From: a virus
Length of the DNA stretch: 64,000 nucleotides
Reading direction: 5' to 3' (one strand)
IMG/VR virus record: IMGVR_UViG_3300008113_000053
Coordinates: 1-64,000 of that record
Positions 29,901-39,130 of the stretch are shown piece by piece (the first letter of the stretch is position 1; every line of letters begins with the position of its first letter). The translations under genes were made by a program, and so were the position numbers. The notes beneath the pieces are model-generated. The model saw nothing but the letters and a program-made list of their open reading frames with translations. It was not told the DNA's origin and searched no databases.

Positions 29901-32900
29901 TATTGCTGATCCAAATGCACCTCAAGCAACAAAAGTTAATTTACTGAGGGCGAATAATAGAGCAGGACTTGAAAAACTATTCCTGTCCATGATGTGGGGC
30001 GAAGCAGCTAACGACAATCCAGTAGATGTGACAATTTTAGATGCTATAGCTGGAAAGTTTGAAGAGTCACAACAACTTAAACAATTAACTGAAACGCGAA
30101 ATCTGCAGACTAAATTCCGCAAAGTGTTTTTACCGTCACAAGACAGTACTTTTGAGGTAGCTGTCATGCCGGGTAGCGGAAGAGTGCATAGGACAAACCG
30201 ATCTTCCGAAGACCTTGTTAACGGACAAGTGTTTTTTAATAGTGTGTACGAGCAGGGTATAGCTGCAACCAAAAGCGATCCTGTCAAACAACGTAAGTTT
30301 ATTGATGCAATGAATGCGTTATATAACGACGGTAAAAGTGGTGACACCTCTAAGATATCAATGAAGATGTTACAAGAAGTGTTATCTGCCATTGGGTTGC
30401 GCTCGTCATCCTTCATGGCAAAAACAAATCTTGGCAACACGTTTGTTATTGGTATGGATTCACGAAGTCAATACTTTGCCCCATACATGATCACAACAAT
30501 GTTGACAGCTATGGATGTTCAAGGAAAGGTGCGTGTTACTGCTGACCCAACAACTCCAAAGCCTCCCGTGTATGACGTAAGGGATCAAATACAGGGGGAT
30601 GAAGTTAATTACGATCGTTCTGTAGCAAATAACTTGTCTAAATTCTCTATCTTCTCTACGCCAGAAGATATGTCGAAAATGACAGTAGAGCAACTTGAAG
30701 ACATGGTTAAGTATTACAATCTTATTGTAAATAAAAATTCCTTGTCTTTAAATGCTACTGATTTAGCTAAAGCAAAACAGATTAGAGATGCGTATCAATC
30801 TGTGTTGTCTGAATATGGTGCCAATAAAAAGGCACGTGATGTATCTGCTGTAACAACTGTAGTTACAAATAAAGCTAATGCTATTGAGGTCGCTCGGCAA
30901 TTAGCAAAACTGTATGACATTTATTCATTAAGTCAAGCCGAACGTGACATGGAAGCAGATATAGATTTAAACACTGCGTCTGCTCGTTCTGAGTACTTGG
31001 CATTAATGGCCCTAGCACGTATAGACTCATCGATCATTGAACAATTTGCAATGAACAATGCATCTATTGCGTCTATGACGAAAGGCAAAATAATTGGCCC
31101 AGACAATACTGAGACTGTATTACTGTCACCAGAACAGTTATTACGTTTACGCAGTTTGCGTTTAGCTCAGCTACAACAAAATTTCTACAATCAGGACAAT
31201 CAGTTGTTTGCGACTATGCAACAACACTTGATGGACACTTCAAACTTAAGCCATCGTGATAACCCTGAACAAGGTGAATACATTTATGGCATGACTCGCG
31301 AACTTGGTCGTACAGACGATGCTGTAGCTAGACTTTTATACATTGCATCAAAGAAGGGTTTTGACCGAACAGCACACACTATTGCCCATGAAGTGTCTCA
31401 CGTATTGTTCTTGTCTTTACCTGACTACATGCAGGTTGAATATTTAAAAGCTGTAATGCCTGAGAAAGGTACTGAGGGAGCTGATGAGAAAATTCAACCA
31501 GCAATGGCGGATGCGTACAAATTAATTAAAAGTGCTTCTGACGCATACGCGTTGCATATTAATCAAGGTGGCAGCAAGCATACATTTAAATTAAAAAACA
31601 CATCCGGTTGGGATGGCTGGGGAACAGTATTACATGAAATGACTGCAACGTCATTTGTCAACTTCCTAACCCATGATGGTGTTGTTTATTCCGGTGGAGC
31701 AGAAAAAAGCCGAGCTGACAATGTCACTGCTGTATTACATAACTTAGGTAATGTGTTGCGTCCAATAGCTGAGCGGTTAGGAACTGCAAGCGCTGGAAAC
31801 ATTGTCATGCAAGACGGCAATGCTATGAATGCATATTTCTTAGATCCAGCTGCTGTTAAATATCAATCAACGGTTGAAAACGGTAATGAACGAACATTTT
31901 ATCCGTTGCAACATTACAGTTGGTTGAACTTTACTGTTCATCACCAACGTGATGCGTCTGGTGCATTGCGTAGTGTTACACCGTTTGACATGATGGGATT
32001 GGTTGATGCTAACAATCCATTTATGAAAAAGATGTTTGGTGGTAATTACGACAGAGTCAAGTCATTGCTAAATAAGGGTGGAGTTGTATTAGATAGCTCA
32101 CTTCAGGTTGGTAGATTTATTAACAACTCATCCATTGCAACTGAACTTGCATCTGGCCAACGTGCTACCGGGCGTGTTGTCGGCATGGTCATGTCCACAG
32201 ATTATGTGACACAGCAAGAAGCACAGCAAGCTGGTGCCAAATATGCTTTTACCATGAAGAATGCAAAAGGCAAAGATGTCATTTGGATTGATGTAAGTAA
32301 TGACAATAACAAAATGACTTGGTATAAGCTTCAGTTTGAAGGAAAAGGCAAGTTTAGAAAAGGCCAGCAGCGTTCTGGTAAAAAAGATTACATGTACATT
32401 GTCGAGACTACTGGCGACATTAACATGTATGAAAAAGACGGTGATCGCCACAAGTTAATGACTGATGGCAAAATGAAACAACAAAAGGTTCGTATCCTTG
32501 TTGGGCATGACGCATTTTCAGTGGAAGACAAATTAGCCAAACCTTATATTGTGTCTACTGGAAAAATTAATACACCGCAGTTTAATAACGTTGTTTACTC
32601 AATGCTTGCTCGTGTTGATAAGAGCCTGACAGAAATGTCGGGACAGTTAAACTATGATCATCAGCAAGGTTTGATTCAGTCCTTAGCAAAAGAATATGCT
32701 GGTGTAGAAGAAGGGTCTTTTACTAATGTGTATGGTGCAAACTTATACAATTTAGTACAGGATCAAAGTTTAAATATTGGACAGCGTATAGCTAACGCAG
32801 ATAAGACTAATTTGTCAGCACAATCAATTGCTGCCGTCGATCCGTGGGTTCGTTACAAATACAACAACACTCAGTTCAGGTTAAGGTTTACAGAGTTATT

Positions 32901-35900
32901 ACCAGAATTAGGAACCGATGCATTAGATTTACTAAGTTCGTTTTTATACGGTCAGCGTCAAAATATGATGACTCCAGATGGCCGTTTAAGCACATGGCAC
33001 AGAGCTGTGCCAGTGAAATATAAGCTTGGATTCTCGCAGAGCACTGCAAACTCAGATAAGTTGTTGACTCAGTGGATGGTCAATAAATTTACTAGTCTGA
33101 ATGAAATCCAGAATTTTATAACATCTATTAAAGATGCTGTTGTTGCAGCACGTAATTCCGGTGAAACTACTATTACAGTTCCAGATCCAATACTACAAAT
33201 GGAAGGCACATCTATAGATGTGTCATCTATTATTAATGGAATGTTCAGTCCAGACATGACTGACAATGAAATTAACGCAACGGCTCAAATTATTGAGAAA
33301 TTTGGGACAGACTATTTAATTAAATTGTGGGCCAGCACTGGAAGTAATGGACTAGCTCAACTGTTTGAGGCGTTTAATCATTCAAAGGTAAACTTACAGC
33401 CTCTTATCTATCCTTCTACTATGCCTACTACATTTGAAAAAGACGGCATTGTGTATGATGTTAAATCTGCTATTGATAAAGTCTTTAATCTTGCGTTAGA
33501 CCCAACTACTGTTCGTAATTACGTTGGTCAAAATTTACGTGGAGGCCCAAACACGCAAGCTGCTGAAATCACATCTACTAGAAATTTAGATATAGCAAAT
33601 CAGGCTGTTCTCTATCACATTATGACTAAGGTATTTAGAGACCAACAGAGTCAAGTCAAGTTTATGAAAGACCTGTTGCGTGTAGGTCATACAGACAATA
33701 ACACTACTCAGCAACTGGATCACATTAATGCATTGAATATGTTTAATGTAGTGAGTCATATCTTTGCAACAGATTCGCGTTTACGCACAGCTACTCAACG
33801 CAACTGGAATGACTCTAAGATCATTGACATTAATGGCGATGATGTCATATTTGAAATACCTGATCGTGATATTGCGATTGCAGCTCCTCAGACTGAACAA
33901 GGTTCTGTTGTTAGAGTCAATCTTAAGACTGGTGTTTCTGAATATGTTGTTAAAACTAAAAAGTTAATTAACGGCGAAATTGTTGATAGGTGGGAGCCAG
34001 CGCAGAGCGTTGACAAAATGTATGGCTACAATGCCACATCTCGTCCTAATGATCCAATGCCTAGCACTGCACAGCCATGGACAACTAAGGCTAATGGACA
34101 GAGGTATACATCCGAACAGATGTTTGGTGGTGACCGAAAGGCAGCTGAGGTACTTAAATCTATTCTTGGCCAAAATGAAATGAGCAGACTGGTAACTGAT
34201 GAAAATTACAGCACAGTAATTTTGTTACCAAACGTCGATGCATTTAAAACTGGTTCTACGGAACAGGTTGCCAACAAGGGCATTAGTGCTTGGTCAGTCA
34301 GTTTTAATAAGGATACTGGTTGGAGTTTTAAAGAGCAAAACAGCTGGTGGAATGAGGCTGGTAATCCACGGTCACAGAATTTAAACGCTTTACTTAAAGC
34401 GGCAATGCCTTCTACATTAAGTGATCAAACACGGGAAGGTATTACTAAACTGCGTGTATTAAATGAGGAGTATCACATAGCTAAACTATTGGTCGCTCGT
34501 GAGGCCGTAAAGAAAAGTGATTTATACAAAAAGCTTGGCGGTGGAGCACGTGAGCAACTATTCCCAGTAGCAGACCGAACTATTATGGGTGATATCTCTG
34601 GTGATACTTGGTATAGCAAATCACCAACTGGTATGGAGGCACCTGAGCCTGAATCAACATTGGATTACGTGTCAGATATTGAGTTAGTTAAGGGCGGTGA
34701 GTCTGACTATCCAACTTTAAATGCATTCTGGAAAGCAAAAATTACCGATGAAGTTATTGGTCACGCTGAAGCAAATGCACCAAATGAATTAGTGATTTAC
34801 AAAGATCCTAATTTACAAAATGGACTTGGTAAGACACTGCAAGGTAAGCGAGTTACCTTAAATGTTGGGCCAGAAATGTGGCCAATTGTTGATGAGATTA
34901 TGAAGAGTAGGAAACTACCTCTCGTCAATGCTAATGAAGCAATATCAATGGATATGGATGAAGGCTTGACCTTATTCTCTAAGACTCCATTTGAGCATGC
35001 AGTTGGAGGCGTAAAAGCAATTGGTCAATTTGGTCAATATATTTTAGGGTTTGACTTATCAACAATTGGAATTCAAGGTGCCAGACGCGCAATGAATGAT
35101 CCACTTGGTGCAGTATGGGCGCTAACTTACTCACTGCCTTCCATGGTCATGTTGAGCCGTGATAACCTTCCATTTTTTGCTGGATATGCTGCTGACTTGA
35201 TATTGCGTGGATCTAGATATAACGCTAAGTGGACTCTATTAGGTAATGCTTATTATGAGATGGCAATGGAAGCAATGTTAAAGCATGTCAACCTTGCAAA
35301 TAAAAGTAATTACACAATGGCCGAGCTTGCTGAGCTTGGATGGAAAAGTGATTATTATGACTGGAAAACAAAACACGCATTAAACAGAATGAAGGATCCT
35401 AGTAAATATAAAGCCTTAATGGATACACCGTTTGAAGTTGATGATGAATTTATCAGTGGTGCAGCTAAACATTTTGTTGGCATTAGTGGGCGATGGGATC
35501 AAACTCGTTTGTTGTGGCGTGATTTATTCTCGCTTAAGCAAGCTGTTGACAACATGGAATTGGCTGAAGGTCGCAAGCGTTTTAATGTGTTTGAAAAACA
35601 GCAGCAAAATTACCGTAAAAATCACGAAATACGACGAGATAAGCGAGCTTTGCTTTTAGATTTAGCATTAGACATGGGTTTAACTAAGTTCTCTAGATCG
35701 AGGATGCAAGCCCCATTGCTTAGCGCGTTTGGGCAGGTGTGGAATTCTCTTGAAACTGCACCGGGGTACAACAGGTCATTTATTCACGGTATGAACCTTG
35801 ATGTATTCCATGGTGCAAAAACTCGTGTTAACGGCGCATATATGAGGCTTATGCGAAATGGCCCTAAGTTTCTAAGAGGAAATTTATTTGACACAGATTT

Positions 35901-36984
35901 CTCTGATTACTACACAACTACTAGAACTCCATTGTCTAGCTGGGCAAAAGAATCTAGATTGCGAGCACAGGTTGCCACGTATCTAACAATTGGCGCATTA
36001 ATGATTGCTAACTCTAAAAGACTATGGGATCAGGAACACGAAAAAGAAGCTTTTGACTGGAGAGAATTTACTGTTTATGGCTTAAAGAATTTTGGATATA
36101 TTGCTATGTCACCAACAGAGACTATAGGTATAGCACCATTTACAAAACTTGGTGGATTATTACGACCTGTTGCAACATTATTAGAGCCATCGGAAAGTAC
36201 TGTAGGTTCTAAGGCAAATGCAATTGGAAAATCTATACTTGATTCATATGTAATAAACAGGTGGAACAGTTTATCTCAAGCAACGTATGCTGCATTGACT
36301 GGAACATCTTATGGTAATCGCCCTTCATTCTCACGTAATGAGGGAATGGCAATAGCTGCAGCTAATCAACTGCGACCTCCGCTAATGTTTAGGACATTGC
36401 AGGACATTGCTCCAGTTCAGAGTAATTTCTTAAGCAATTTTTCAAACTATACATTTGTACAGGCATGGTATGAAGATTTAGCTAAGTATGCTGCTGCTCA
36501 GTCAATACCAGAAGAAGAGATTGCTAATTTAGGACAATTAGATACAGCACTGGCTAAAGCTCCAGTTATTAGCAATGAAGAGGCGATGCGAATATTCTGG
36601 AAGGGATACATGATTCGCATGCTAGGCTTTGGATATTACGTTGACCCAGAAAAATTCCAGCGCAAAATGGATTTCAAACTTGACCTTGGATTGGCAAGTG
36701 CTACCGTTAAGCGCTTGTCTTATCTCGAACGTGGATGGTGGAAATATGCAACTATTAAAGATGCGTTAGCAGACAGTCGCGGTTTAACAAACGTCATTGA
36801 AGGGTTTGAAGAAAAAGAATTTAGACGAATGACTCTGCTAGGCTTTGTGCCAGAATCCGCTAAAAAGTATGGAACGAAAATACCATTGAGAGATCGTGAA
36901 TTACCACTTGGAGCTAACGCTGAAAAAGCACGTGAGCAACAGAAAATGCAAGATTCTATTAATGGTGAGGGCGAACAGGAGTAA
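23977..36984 (+). CDS. Giant virion-associated polyvalent protein (4335 aa) with zinc metallopeptidase motif
   Basis: This one gene occupies 13 kb. An AAGGA ribosome binding site precedes the ATG. It opens with a charged coiled coil (residues 1-35). An embedded gluzincin-type motif I-A-H-E-V-S-H-V lies at residues 2471-2475 (HEVSH), with a possible third ligand at Glu2554 in L-H-E-M-T-A-T-S-F. Near residue 3692 the F-D-L-S...Q-G segment, followed by hydrophobic stretches to about 3750, resembles the membrane-proximal part of large polyvalent phage proteins. Another hydrophobic segment lies near 3998. Position after two helical ejection candidates and before the endolysin matches T7 gp16 or N4 gp50. 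No RNA polymerase motifs were found. It is likely ejected with DNA, and the peptidase may act on capsid, wall or host proteins. Confidence 0.75.
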   Translation: MQTRQQLEAKRKKEEAEALARQKALAPQLQAARSGMPESKAPIAELQKASGKPSARVSAPLIATPDGKVQRGTPEEFKKIHIKDWEEKLRSGDPTVLSSANEWLLQEAHKEKAIDDKTYNSLQERFRQMRVDLNKTFIGGVVDGKQVPLEWPRTVFDKTTKQYVQEKRPVSLADLIVRKGNSWAFIQPKTTGELETILRAKYGKRDAVLGKTKAEVEEYQRPNTPAETANMWLGSGLGGAVGFLKPITDQYERLEDWGRKKLGEAPYKNPIIADDPTLTGRSFASRFEAARQGTGAGVKSFFATPANWAQNADIEMRAKSAVRDLGITDPVKAREEQARQEEYLRQSIRDLAPGSNLLMSDWLDKTWNRFPESDVYNYGMIAGETIPVAVTGLRASIGLMNATSTLGARALAPVGMANTGRTIGLVTSVAAPVGVRAFRDQLSKPSDVLKSLQKTGDVTPAEKIVRGIEAAFDPVGTVFQGGMSPGKEEALSQSDPSGAVRGFVSTATNLGLMAPGAPSLWNDVKSQARDAVKLYNRSTAIKDAAGIESSVFNSAQRFTNSFARIGRNEIGKRVAMDLGFGATQPLGVLGEAAYAHFSERKPGEERHYPTAVDYGLSVLHGLVSSRPGKFAHSLINVNPLGAMEPQTAAMDAAVNIINRPDRRVELLHDWLGQTYGRRFNDYDVRLLASEMSNDNLGNIQRRLAHVGGAPDPAFKNPIHYVREFINNPDGFSEATRQKYTDLIENMRGNKDNRDHEPDSPLTKVRILDDLNPATKGIRTQELTARFLKDINLQAEAAKLASKNQPKPSEPVQKQDYYGLRMMDGRVLVFNKDLSSARIIESGNEADITMLAPNSSRELASVDPRVDSLVSLVEGSEHIQNIVRTLIESTFIKDGKIHKFFGLDKNGNPIFALEDGTHKTINRNIIGEYVGDSEFTSADAKDGFIPALKYLAEQSGMSGEGEVTSFRKSGVNPLYPHQHEVAVPDSENDTYGLRPVLANNDWVMHQSNNGSIVFTSNNGMAKGRQLPPIDVATALDLSNEASVINYLKSLNPESASAAVPVASGQGGVAEQGIIHINDNKTLRDLIAIAKSSEKLEDKLDAIKGIVSEYVKHAPEWQDATGVKSDVRQGSIIESDGKTYLVIDSDGNIAVARDITDIEGANHYILSGDAINTNAVRHDVLERIFNDHNIGGVDRSMIRPVSSGTTDLERAMAEAMLTMSTGADVYLFHEVVDASHEDLPSVLLKIATQDHADYLDLYKSLVVSLSAWIDNNPELAHMSYVAAAKAFNELIPTIDVTSSTNSGKLQQAYHLLRLSNFNPEIESAITNAETRLGSAPEPTGSEPIDVTVFSRTGAPRTTRTTEAQALIVNAALGLNRALLGGGDVSPERMNRELTRIFKLYPSLEANKEAAQAKILELAGLLRSVHPLIYSKVLGSPRMWMINKFSGLPAEIQALAAVLPERGPENLVGPNPILATEAGYTAALEKVRSTYNIEKTLGTLDDFKQELYQSGLGFFWEVVHNPEYLANQSSERSAIANDIRRARVFNDTKADSLTQMLVNSATAVYVDTIKKLAQNQSLPADQQTLVNLGDAVIAQKYVDMEAAQQQLTGTELMLSGSPTSQEQSALSLAEAQATLADVAETLGRVGSDIALVDASQQFGVGTIDNGTGQEIGTGLTLAKEKSIEKATFDAYSKLTDKEKIDVILFNGAWPTISGLMSEAIRSGDAGVHDSLLSVIAELASGEVEYPMLMFMGDPSAYNQFKNDVNVVRQYVKNASAIVGSGADIHGTVRNRAIATLRRILATDIPIDGSNVDNVKAWLNFQNLFLKAFTSRVLEAHVTGASKNLKVAQNTIIELERQNRNLLDVVRMASLAQDANMGLEEYMKLSKDVTGAVINFMGFEFSAGESMLISDAVQALISTFTPAELAAPGAARDLVERAAELEQAIVTAGGDMRSLVDSQGQANVTVVEYDRGALGRDISIADPNAPQATKVNLLRANNRAGLEKLFLSMMWGEAANDNPVDVTILDAIAGKFEESQQLKQLTETRNLQTKFRKVFLPSQDSTFEVAVMPGSGRVHRTNRSSEDLVNGQVFFNSVYEQGIAATKSDPVKQRKFIDAMNALYNDGKSGDTSKISMKMLQEVLSAIGLRSSSFMAKTNLGNTFVIGMDSRSQYFAPYMITTMLTAMDVQGKVRVTADPTTPKPPVYDVRDQIQGDEVNYDRSVANNLSKFSIFSTPEDMSKMTVEQLEDMVKYYNLIVNKNSLSLNATDLAKAKQIRDAYQSVLSEYGANKKARDVSAVTTVVTNKANAIEVARQLAKLYDIYSLSQAERDMEADIDLNTASARSEYLALMALARIDSSIIEQFAMNNASIASMTKGKIIGPDNTETVLLSPEQLLRLRSLRLAQLQQNFYNQDNQLFATMQQHLMDTSNLSHRDNPEQGEYIYGMTRELGRTDDAVARLLYIASKKGFDRTAHTIAHEVSHVLFLSLPDYMQVEYLKAVMPEKGTEGADEKIQPAMADAYKLIKSASDAYALHINQGGSKHTFKLKNTSGWDGWGTVLHEMTATSFVNFLTHDGVVYSGGAEKSRADNVTAVLHNLGNVLRPIAERLGTASAGNIVMQDGNAMNAYFLDPAAVKYQSTVENGNERTFYPLQHYSWLNFTVHHQRDASGALRSVTPFDMMGLVDANNPFMKKMFGGNYDRVKSLLNKGGVVLDSSLQVGRFINNSSIATELASGQRATGRVVGMVMSTDYVTQQEAQQAGAKYAFTMKNAKGKDVIWIDVSNDNNKMTWYKLQFEGKGKFRKGQQRSGKKDYMYIVETTGDINMYEKDGDRHKLMTDGKMKQQKVRILVGHDAFSVEDKLAKPYIVSTGKINTPQFNNVVYSMLARVDKSLTEMSGQLNYDHQQGLIQSLAKEYAGVEEGSFTNVYGANLYNLVQDQSLNIGQRIANADKTNLSAQSIAAVDPWVRYKYNNTQFRLRFTELLPELGTDALDLLSSFLYGQRQNMMTPDGRLSTWHRAVPVKYKLGFSQSTANSDKLLTQWMVNKFTSLNEIQNFITSIKDAVVAARNSGETTITVPDPILQMEGTSIDVSSIINGMFSPDMTDNEINATAQIIEKFGTDYLIKLWASTGSNGLAQLFEAFNHSKVNLQPLIYPSTMPTTFEKDGIVYDVKSAIDKVFNLALDPTTVRNYVGQNLRGGPNTQAAEITSTRNLDIANQAVLYHIMTKVFRDQQSQVKFMKDLLRVGHTDNNTTQQLDHINALNMFNVVSHIFATDSRLRTATQRNWNDSKIIDINGDDVIFEIPDRDIAIAAPQTEQGSVVRVNLKTGVSEYVVKTKKLINGEIVDRWEPAQSVDKMYGYNATSRPNDPMPSTAQPWTTKANGQRYTSEQMFGGDRKAAEVLKSILGQNEMSRLVTDENYSTVILLPNVDAFKTGSTEQVANKGISAWSVSFNKDTGWSFKEQNSWWNEAGNPRSQNLNALLKAAMPSTLSDQTREGITKLRVLNEEYHIAKLLVAREAVKKSDLYKKLGGGAREQLFPVADRTIMGDISGDTWYSKSPTGMEAPEPESTLDYVSDIELVKGGESDYPTLNAFWKAKITDEVIGHAEANAPNELVIYKDPNLQNGLGKTLQGKRVTLNVGPEMWPIVDEIMKSRKLPLVNANEAISMDMDEGLTLFSKTPFEHAVGGVKAIGQFGQYILGFDLSTIGIQGARRAMNDPLGAVWALTYSLPSMVMLSRDNLPFFAGYAADLILRGSRYNAKWTLLGNAYYEMAMEAMLKHVNLANKSNYTMAELAELGWKSDYYDWKTKHALNRMKDPSKYKALMDTPFEVDDEFISGAAKHFVGISGRWDQTRLLWRDLFSLKQAVDNMELAEGRKRFNVFEKQQQNYRKNHEIRRDKRALLLDLALDMGLTKFSRSRMQAPLLSAFGQVWNSLETAPGYNRSFIHGMNLDVFHGAKTRVNGAYMRLMRNGPKFLRGNLFDTDFSDYYTTTRTPLSSWAKESRLRAQVATYLTIGALMIANSKRLWDQEHEKEAFDWREFTVYGLKNFGYIAMSPTETIGIAPFTKLGGLLRPVATLLEPSESTVGSKANAIGKSILDSYVINRWNSLSQATYAALTGTSYGNRPSFSRNEGMAIAAANQLRPPLMFRTLQDIAPVQSNFLSNFSNYTFVQAWYEDLAKYAAAQSIPEEEIANLGQLDTALAKAPVISNEEAMRIFWKGYMIRMLGFGYYVDPEKFQRKMDFKLDLGLASATVKRLSYLERGWWKYATIKDALADSRGLTNVIEGFEEKEFRRMTLLGFVPESAKKYGTKIPLRDRELPLGANAEKAREQQKMQDSINGEGEQE

Positions 36985-36988
36985 TTAA

Positions 36989-37765
36989 ATGAGTAACTCT
37001 GCTTTATTTATTGAGATTGCTAACAAATATATTGGTATTACTGAACAGCCAGTTGGTAGCAATAGAGGACCACTGATTGACAGGTGGAATAGTAATGCGC
37101 ATGCACCATTAGGAAGTTTCTGGTGTGCGTCTTTTGTCAGCGCAATTGCAATGGAATGGGAGGATAAAAGTGGTTATGATTGGCCGTTGTGTATTAGTGC
37201 TGACTGTGATGTGTGGCTTGCTAATGCTAAAAAACACCACTGTATTTCAACAAAGGGGCAGCCGGGTGACATTGTTCTTCTGGTTTCTGGTAATGATGCT
37301 TATCATATCGGTATTGTCACAGGTTACTCTGAAACAGGAAGTTTAATTTCAGTTGAAGGAAACAGTAACAATGACGGAAGCCGAAATGGATACATGGTTG
37401 CAAAACGCAATAATGTGTATGCAGGAAGAAACAAGGATAATGTCTTCTTTATAAGTCCGTGGAATTTGATGACGGAACAGGATGATTGGAAGATTGTTTA
37501 TGGCGACAAGCACATCGTTGCGTTACTTGAGAACAACAAAACTTACGCGCCTTTGCGTGATTTTGTCAGGCTTGTCACTGGGTCTGATGCTGAGTTATCT
37601 TGGGAAGATGGGCCAGTGTACAAAGGTAAGCCACTGGCCCTTCAATGTATTTTACGAGATAGCAAATCGTACGCATCTATACGAGATGCTTCTCGCCGTT
37701 TTGGTCTTGACTGTATCGTCAATAGTGACCAAAAAAAGGTTTACTTACAAGTCAAAAAAGTCTGA
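36989..37765 (+). CDS. Endolysin: CHAP peptidase/amidase with stalk-like C-terminal domain
   Basis: The protein has 258 aa. The CHAP domain (about 1-150) shows Cys46 in F-W-C-A-S-F-V, His106 in Y-H-I-G-I-V and the third position in V-E-G-N-S-N (Glu123/Asn125), the standard order. The C-terminal domain (about 170-258) has A-P-L-R-D-F-V-R-L-V-T-G and W-E-D-G motifs of the copper amine oxidase N-terminal-like (stalk) domain, often a wall-binding module, with a second half-copy A-S-I-R-D-A-S-R-R-F-G. It would cleave peptidoglycan peptides at lysis. No signal peptide is visible, so a holin is needed. Its 3' end overlaps the convergent helicase gene by 21 nt. Confidence 0.85.
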   Translation: MSNSALFIEIANKYIGITEQPVGSNRGPLIDRWNSNAHAPLGSFWCASFVSAIAMEWEDKSGYDWPLCISADCDVWLANAKKHHCISTKGQPGDIVLLVSGNDAYHIGIVTGYSETGSLISVEGNSNNDGSRNGYMVAKRNNVYAGRNKDNVFFISPWNLMTEQDDWKIVYGDKHIVALLENNKTYAPLRDFVRLVTGSDAELSWEDGPVYKGKPLALQCILRDSKSYASIRDASRRFGLDCIVNSDQKKVYLQVKKV

Positions 37766-39130
37766 CCCGTAATCGCTGAACTTGGCATAATTGGGATTAA
37801 ACTCTAGTAGTGAAACCCCAGTTTTGCCATTTCTGTTTTTAGCAGTAATAACTTCAGCTTTATCTACGCCTTGATCGCCTTCTTCACCGTCCTGTTTGCG
37901 TTCGTAGTATCCAGCCCTGTAAATAAACTGAATTACATCTGCATCAGATTCAATGTCTCCAGATTCACGCAGATCAGACATCATGGGTCTCTTATCTTGA
38001 CGCTGCTCTACAGCACGTGACAGGCTAGATAAAGCAACAACAGGACATGCAAACTCACGTGCTATATCTTTTAGGCCACGACTAATCACGCCAATGTCAC
38101 GAGTTCTATTCTCTGATTTGTAAGAGCTTGGCATAGCAATCATCTGTAAGTAATCAACAACCACCAAGCCAACATGAAAAGACTTTTGTGTGTCTCTAAT
38201 GGCATCTCGGATTCCTCCAAGGGTGACAGTTTTATCTGCGACAATACTAACATGAAGTGTCTTAGCCTCCTGAGCTACAAGATGTAGCTTGTCTTTCTGA
38301 AAGTTATTCAGCTTCTTGGTCTGTATAACTTGACTATCCACTTCACTGTAGATTGACAACATACGTGCAGTGACCATGTCTTTTGACATCTCTGCACTTA
38401 CAATAAGTACTCCGGTCTTTTGATCTAAGCTTCTCATAAACTTAGCTGCATTCCATGCATATTGCAATCCAAGACTAGACTTACCCATTGAAGGTCTGCC
38501 ACCTAGTATTATCAGTTCTCCATTTCGCCATCCCCCTGTAATAGAATCTATTTCTGTGTAACCAGAGCCGATTGAGAAGTCTAATTTATCTTCATCTCTA
38601 AGTATAGCCTCGTTGGTTGTATCCCATATTAATTTAGATAAATCATCTGTTGAGTTTCCGGAATTGATGAATGTAACAGAGTTATTTAAATCCTTTATGA
38701 TTACTTCTATGTCATCGTCACCAGTTGAAGCCCTCTTACTGGCATGCTCTGAAGCAAAGATGATTTCTCTGCGCCTGTGATAGTCAGTTACAAGCTTGGC
38801 ATAACTCTCAAAGTTTTGAGTTGAAGGAAGTAGTTCAGCGCATTGCATAATATATGCAAGCCCACCACATGCCTCTAACGCATTTCGCTTAGTTAGTTCC
38901 TCATTCACAGTCACGATGTCAATGACTTGACCAGCTTTTTCAATTGCGTTATAGGATTCCCATATAAGGCTATGAGCTACTCTGTAGAACATTGACTTAT
39001 CAATAGCTGTTAATGATCTAAGTATCCTGTTACCTCCCAAAAGAACGGATGCTATAAGTGATTGCTCACTCATAACATCCGATGGGACCTCGATATTAAA
39101 TCCTAAACTTTTATTCGGCACGTTGCTCAT
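37745..39130 (-). CDS. dnaB: Replicative DnaB-family helicase
   Basis: The protein has 461 aa, a typical DnaB length. The N-terminal helical domain (1-120) contains E-Q-S-L-I-A-S-V-L-L. The RecA-like domain has Walker A G-R-P-S-M-G-K-S-S at 211-219, Walker B near V-V-V-D-Y-L-Q-M, and the DnaB-specific Q-R-Q-D-K-R-P-like and S-D-L-R-E-S-G-D-I-E segments with A-D-V-I-Q-F-I-Y-R-A. It should form the hexamer that unwinds the fork. It overlaps the upstream 39111 gene by 20 nt and is the last gene of the leftward operon. No phage DNA polymerase is seen nearby, so it may recruit host replicase. Confidence 0.93.
   Translation of the reverse strand: MSNVPNKSLGFNIEVPSDVMSEQSLIASVLLGGNRILRSLTAIDKSMFYRVAHSLIWESYNAIEKAGQVIDIVTVNEELTKRNALEACGGLAYIMQCAELLPSTQNFESYAKLVTDYHRRREIIFASEHASKRASTGDDDIEVIIKDLNNSVTFINSGNSTDDLSKLIWDTTNEAILRDEDKLDFSIGSGYTEIDSITGGWRNGELIILGGRPSMGKSSLGLQYAWNAAKFMRSLDQKTGVLIVSAEMSKDMVTARMLSIYSEVDSQVIQTKKLNNFQKDKLHLVAQEAKTLHVSIVADKTVTLGGIRDAIRDTQKSFHVGLVVVDYLQMIAMPSSYKSENRTRDIGVISRGLKDIAREFACPVVALSSLSRAVEQRQDKRPMMSDLRESGDIESDADVIQFIYRAGYYERKQDGEEGDQGVDKAEVITAKNRNGKTGVSLLEFNPNYAKFSDYGSDFFDL

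Noticed and set aside
23977-36984. Giant protein as an N4-type virion RNA polymerase
   Set aside because: I could not find the T-x-x-G-R, motif B or H-D signatures of N4-like polymerases; only the zinc-peptidase motif and membrane-type segments are visible.
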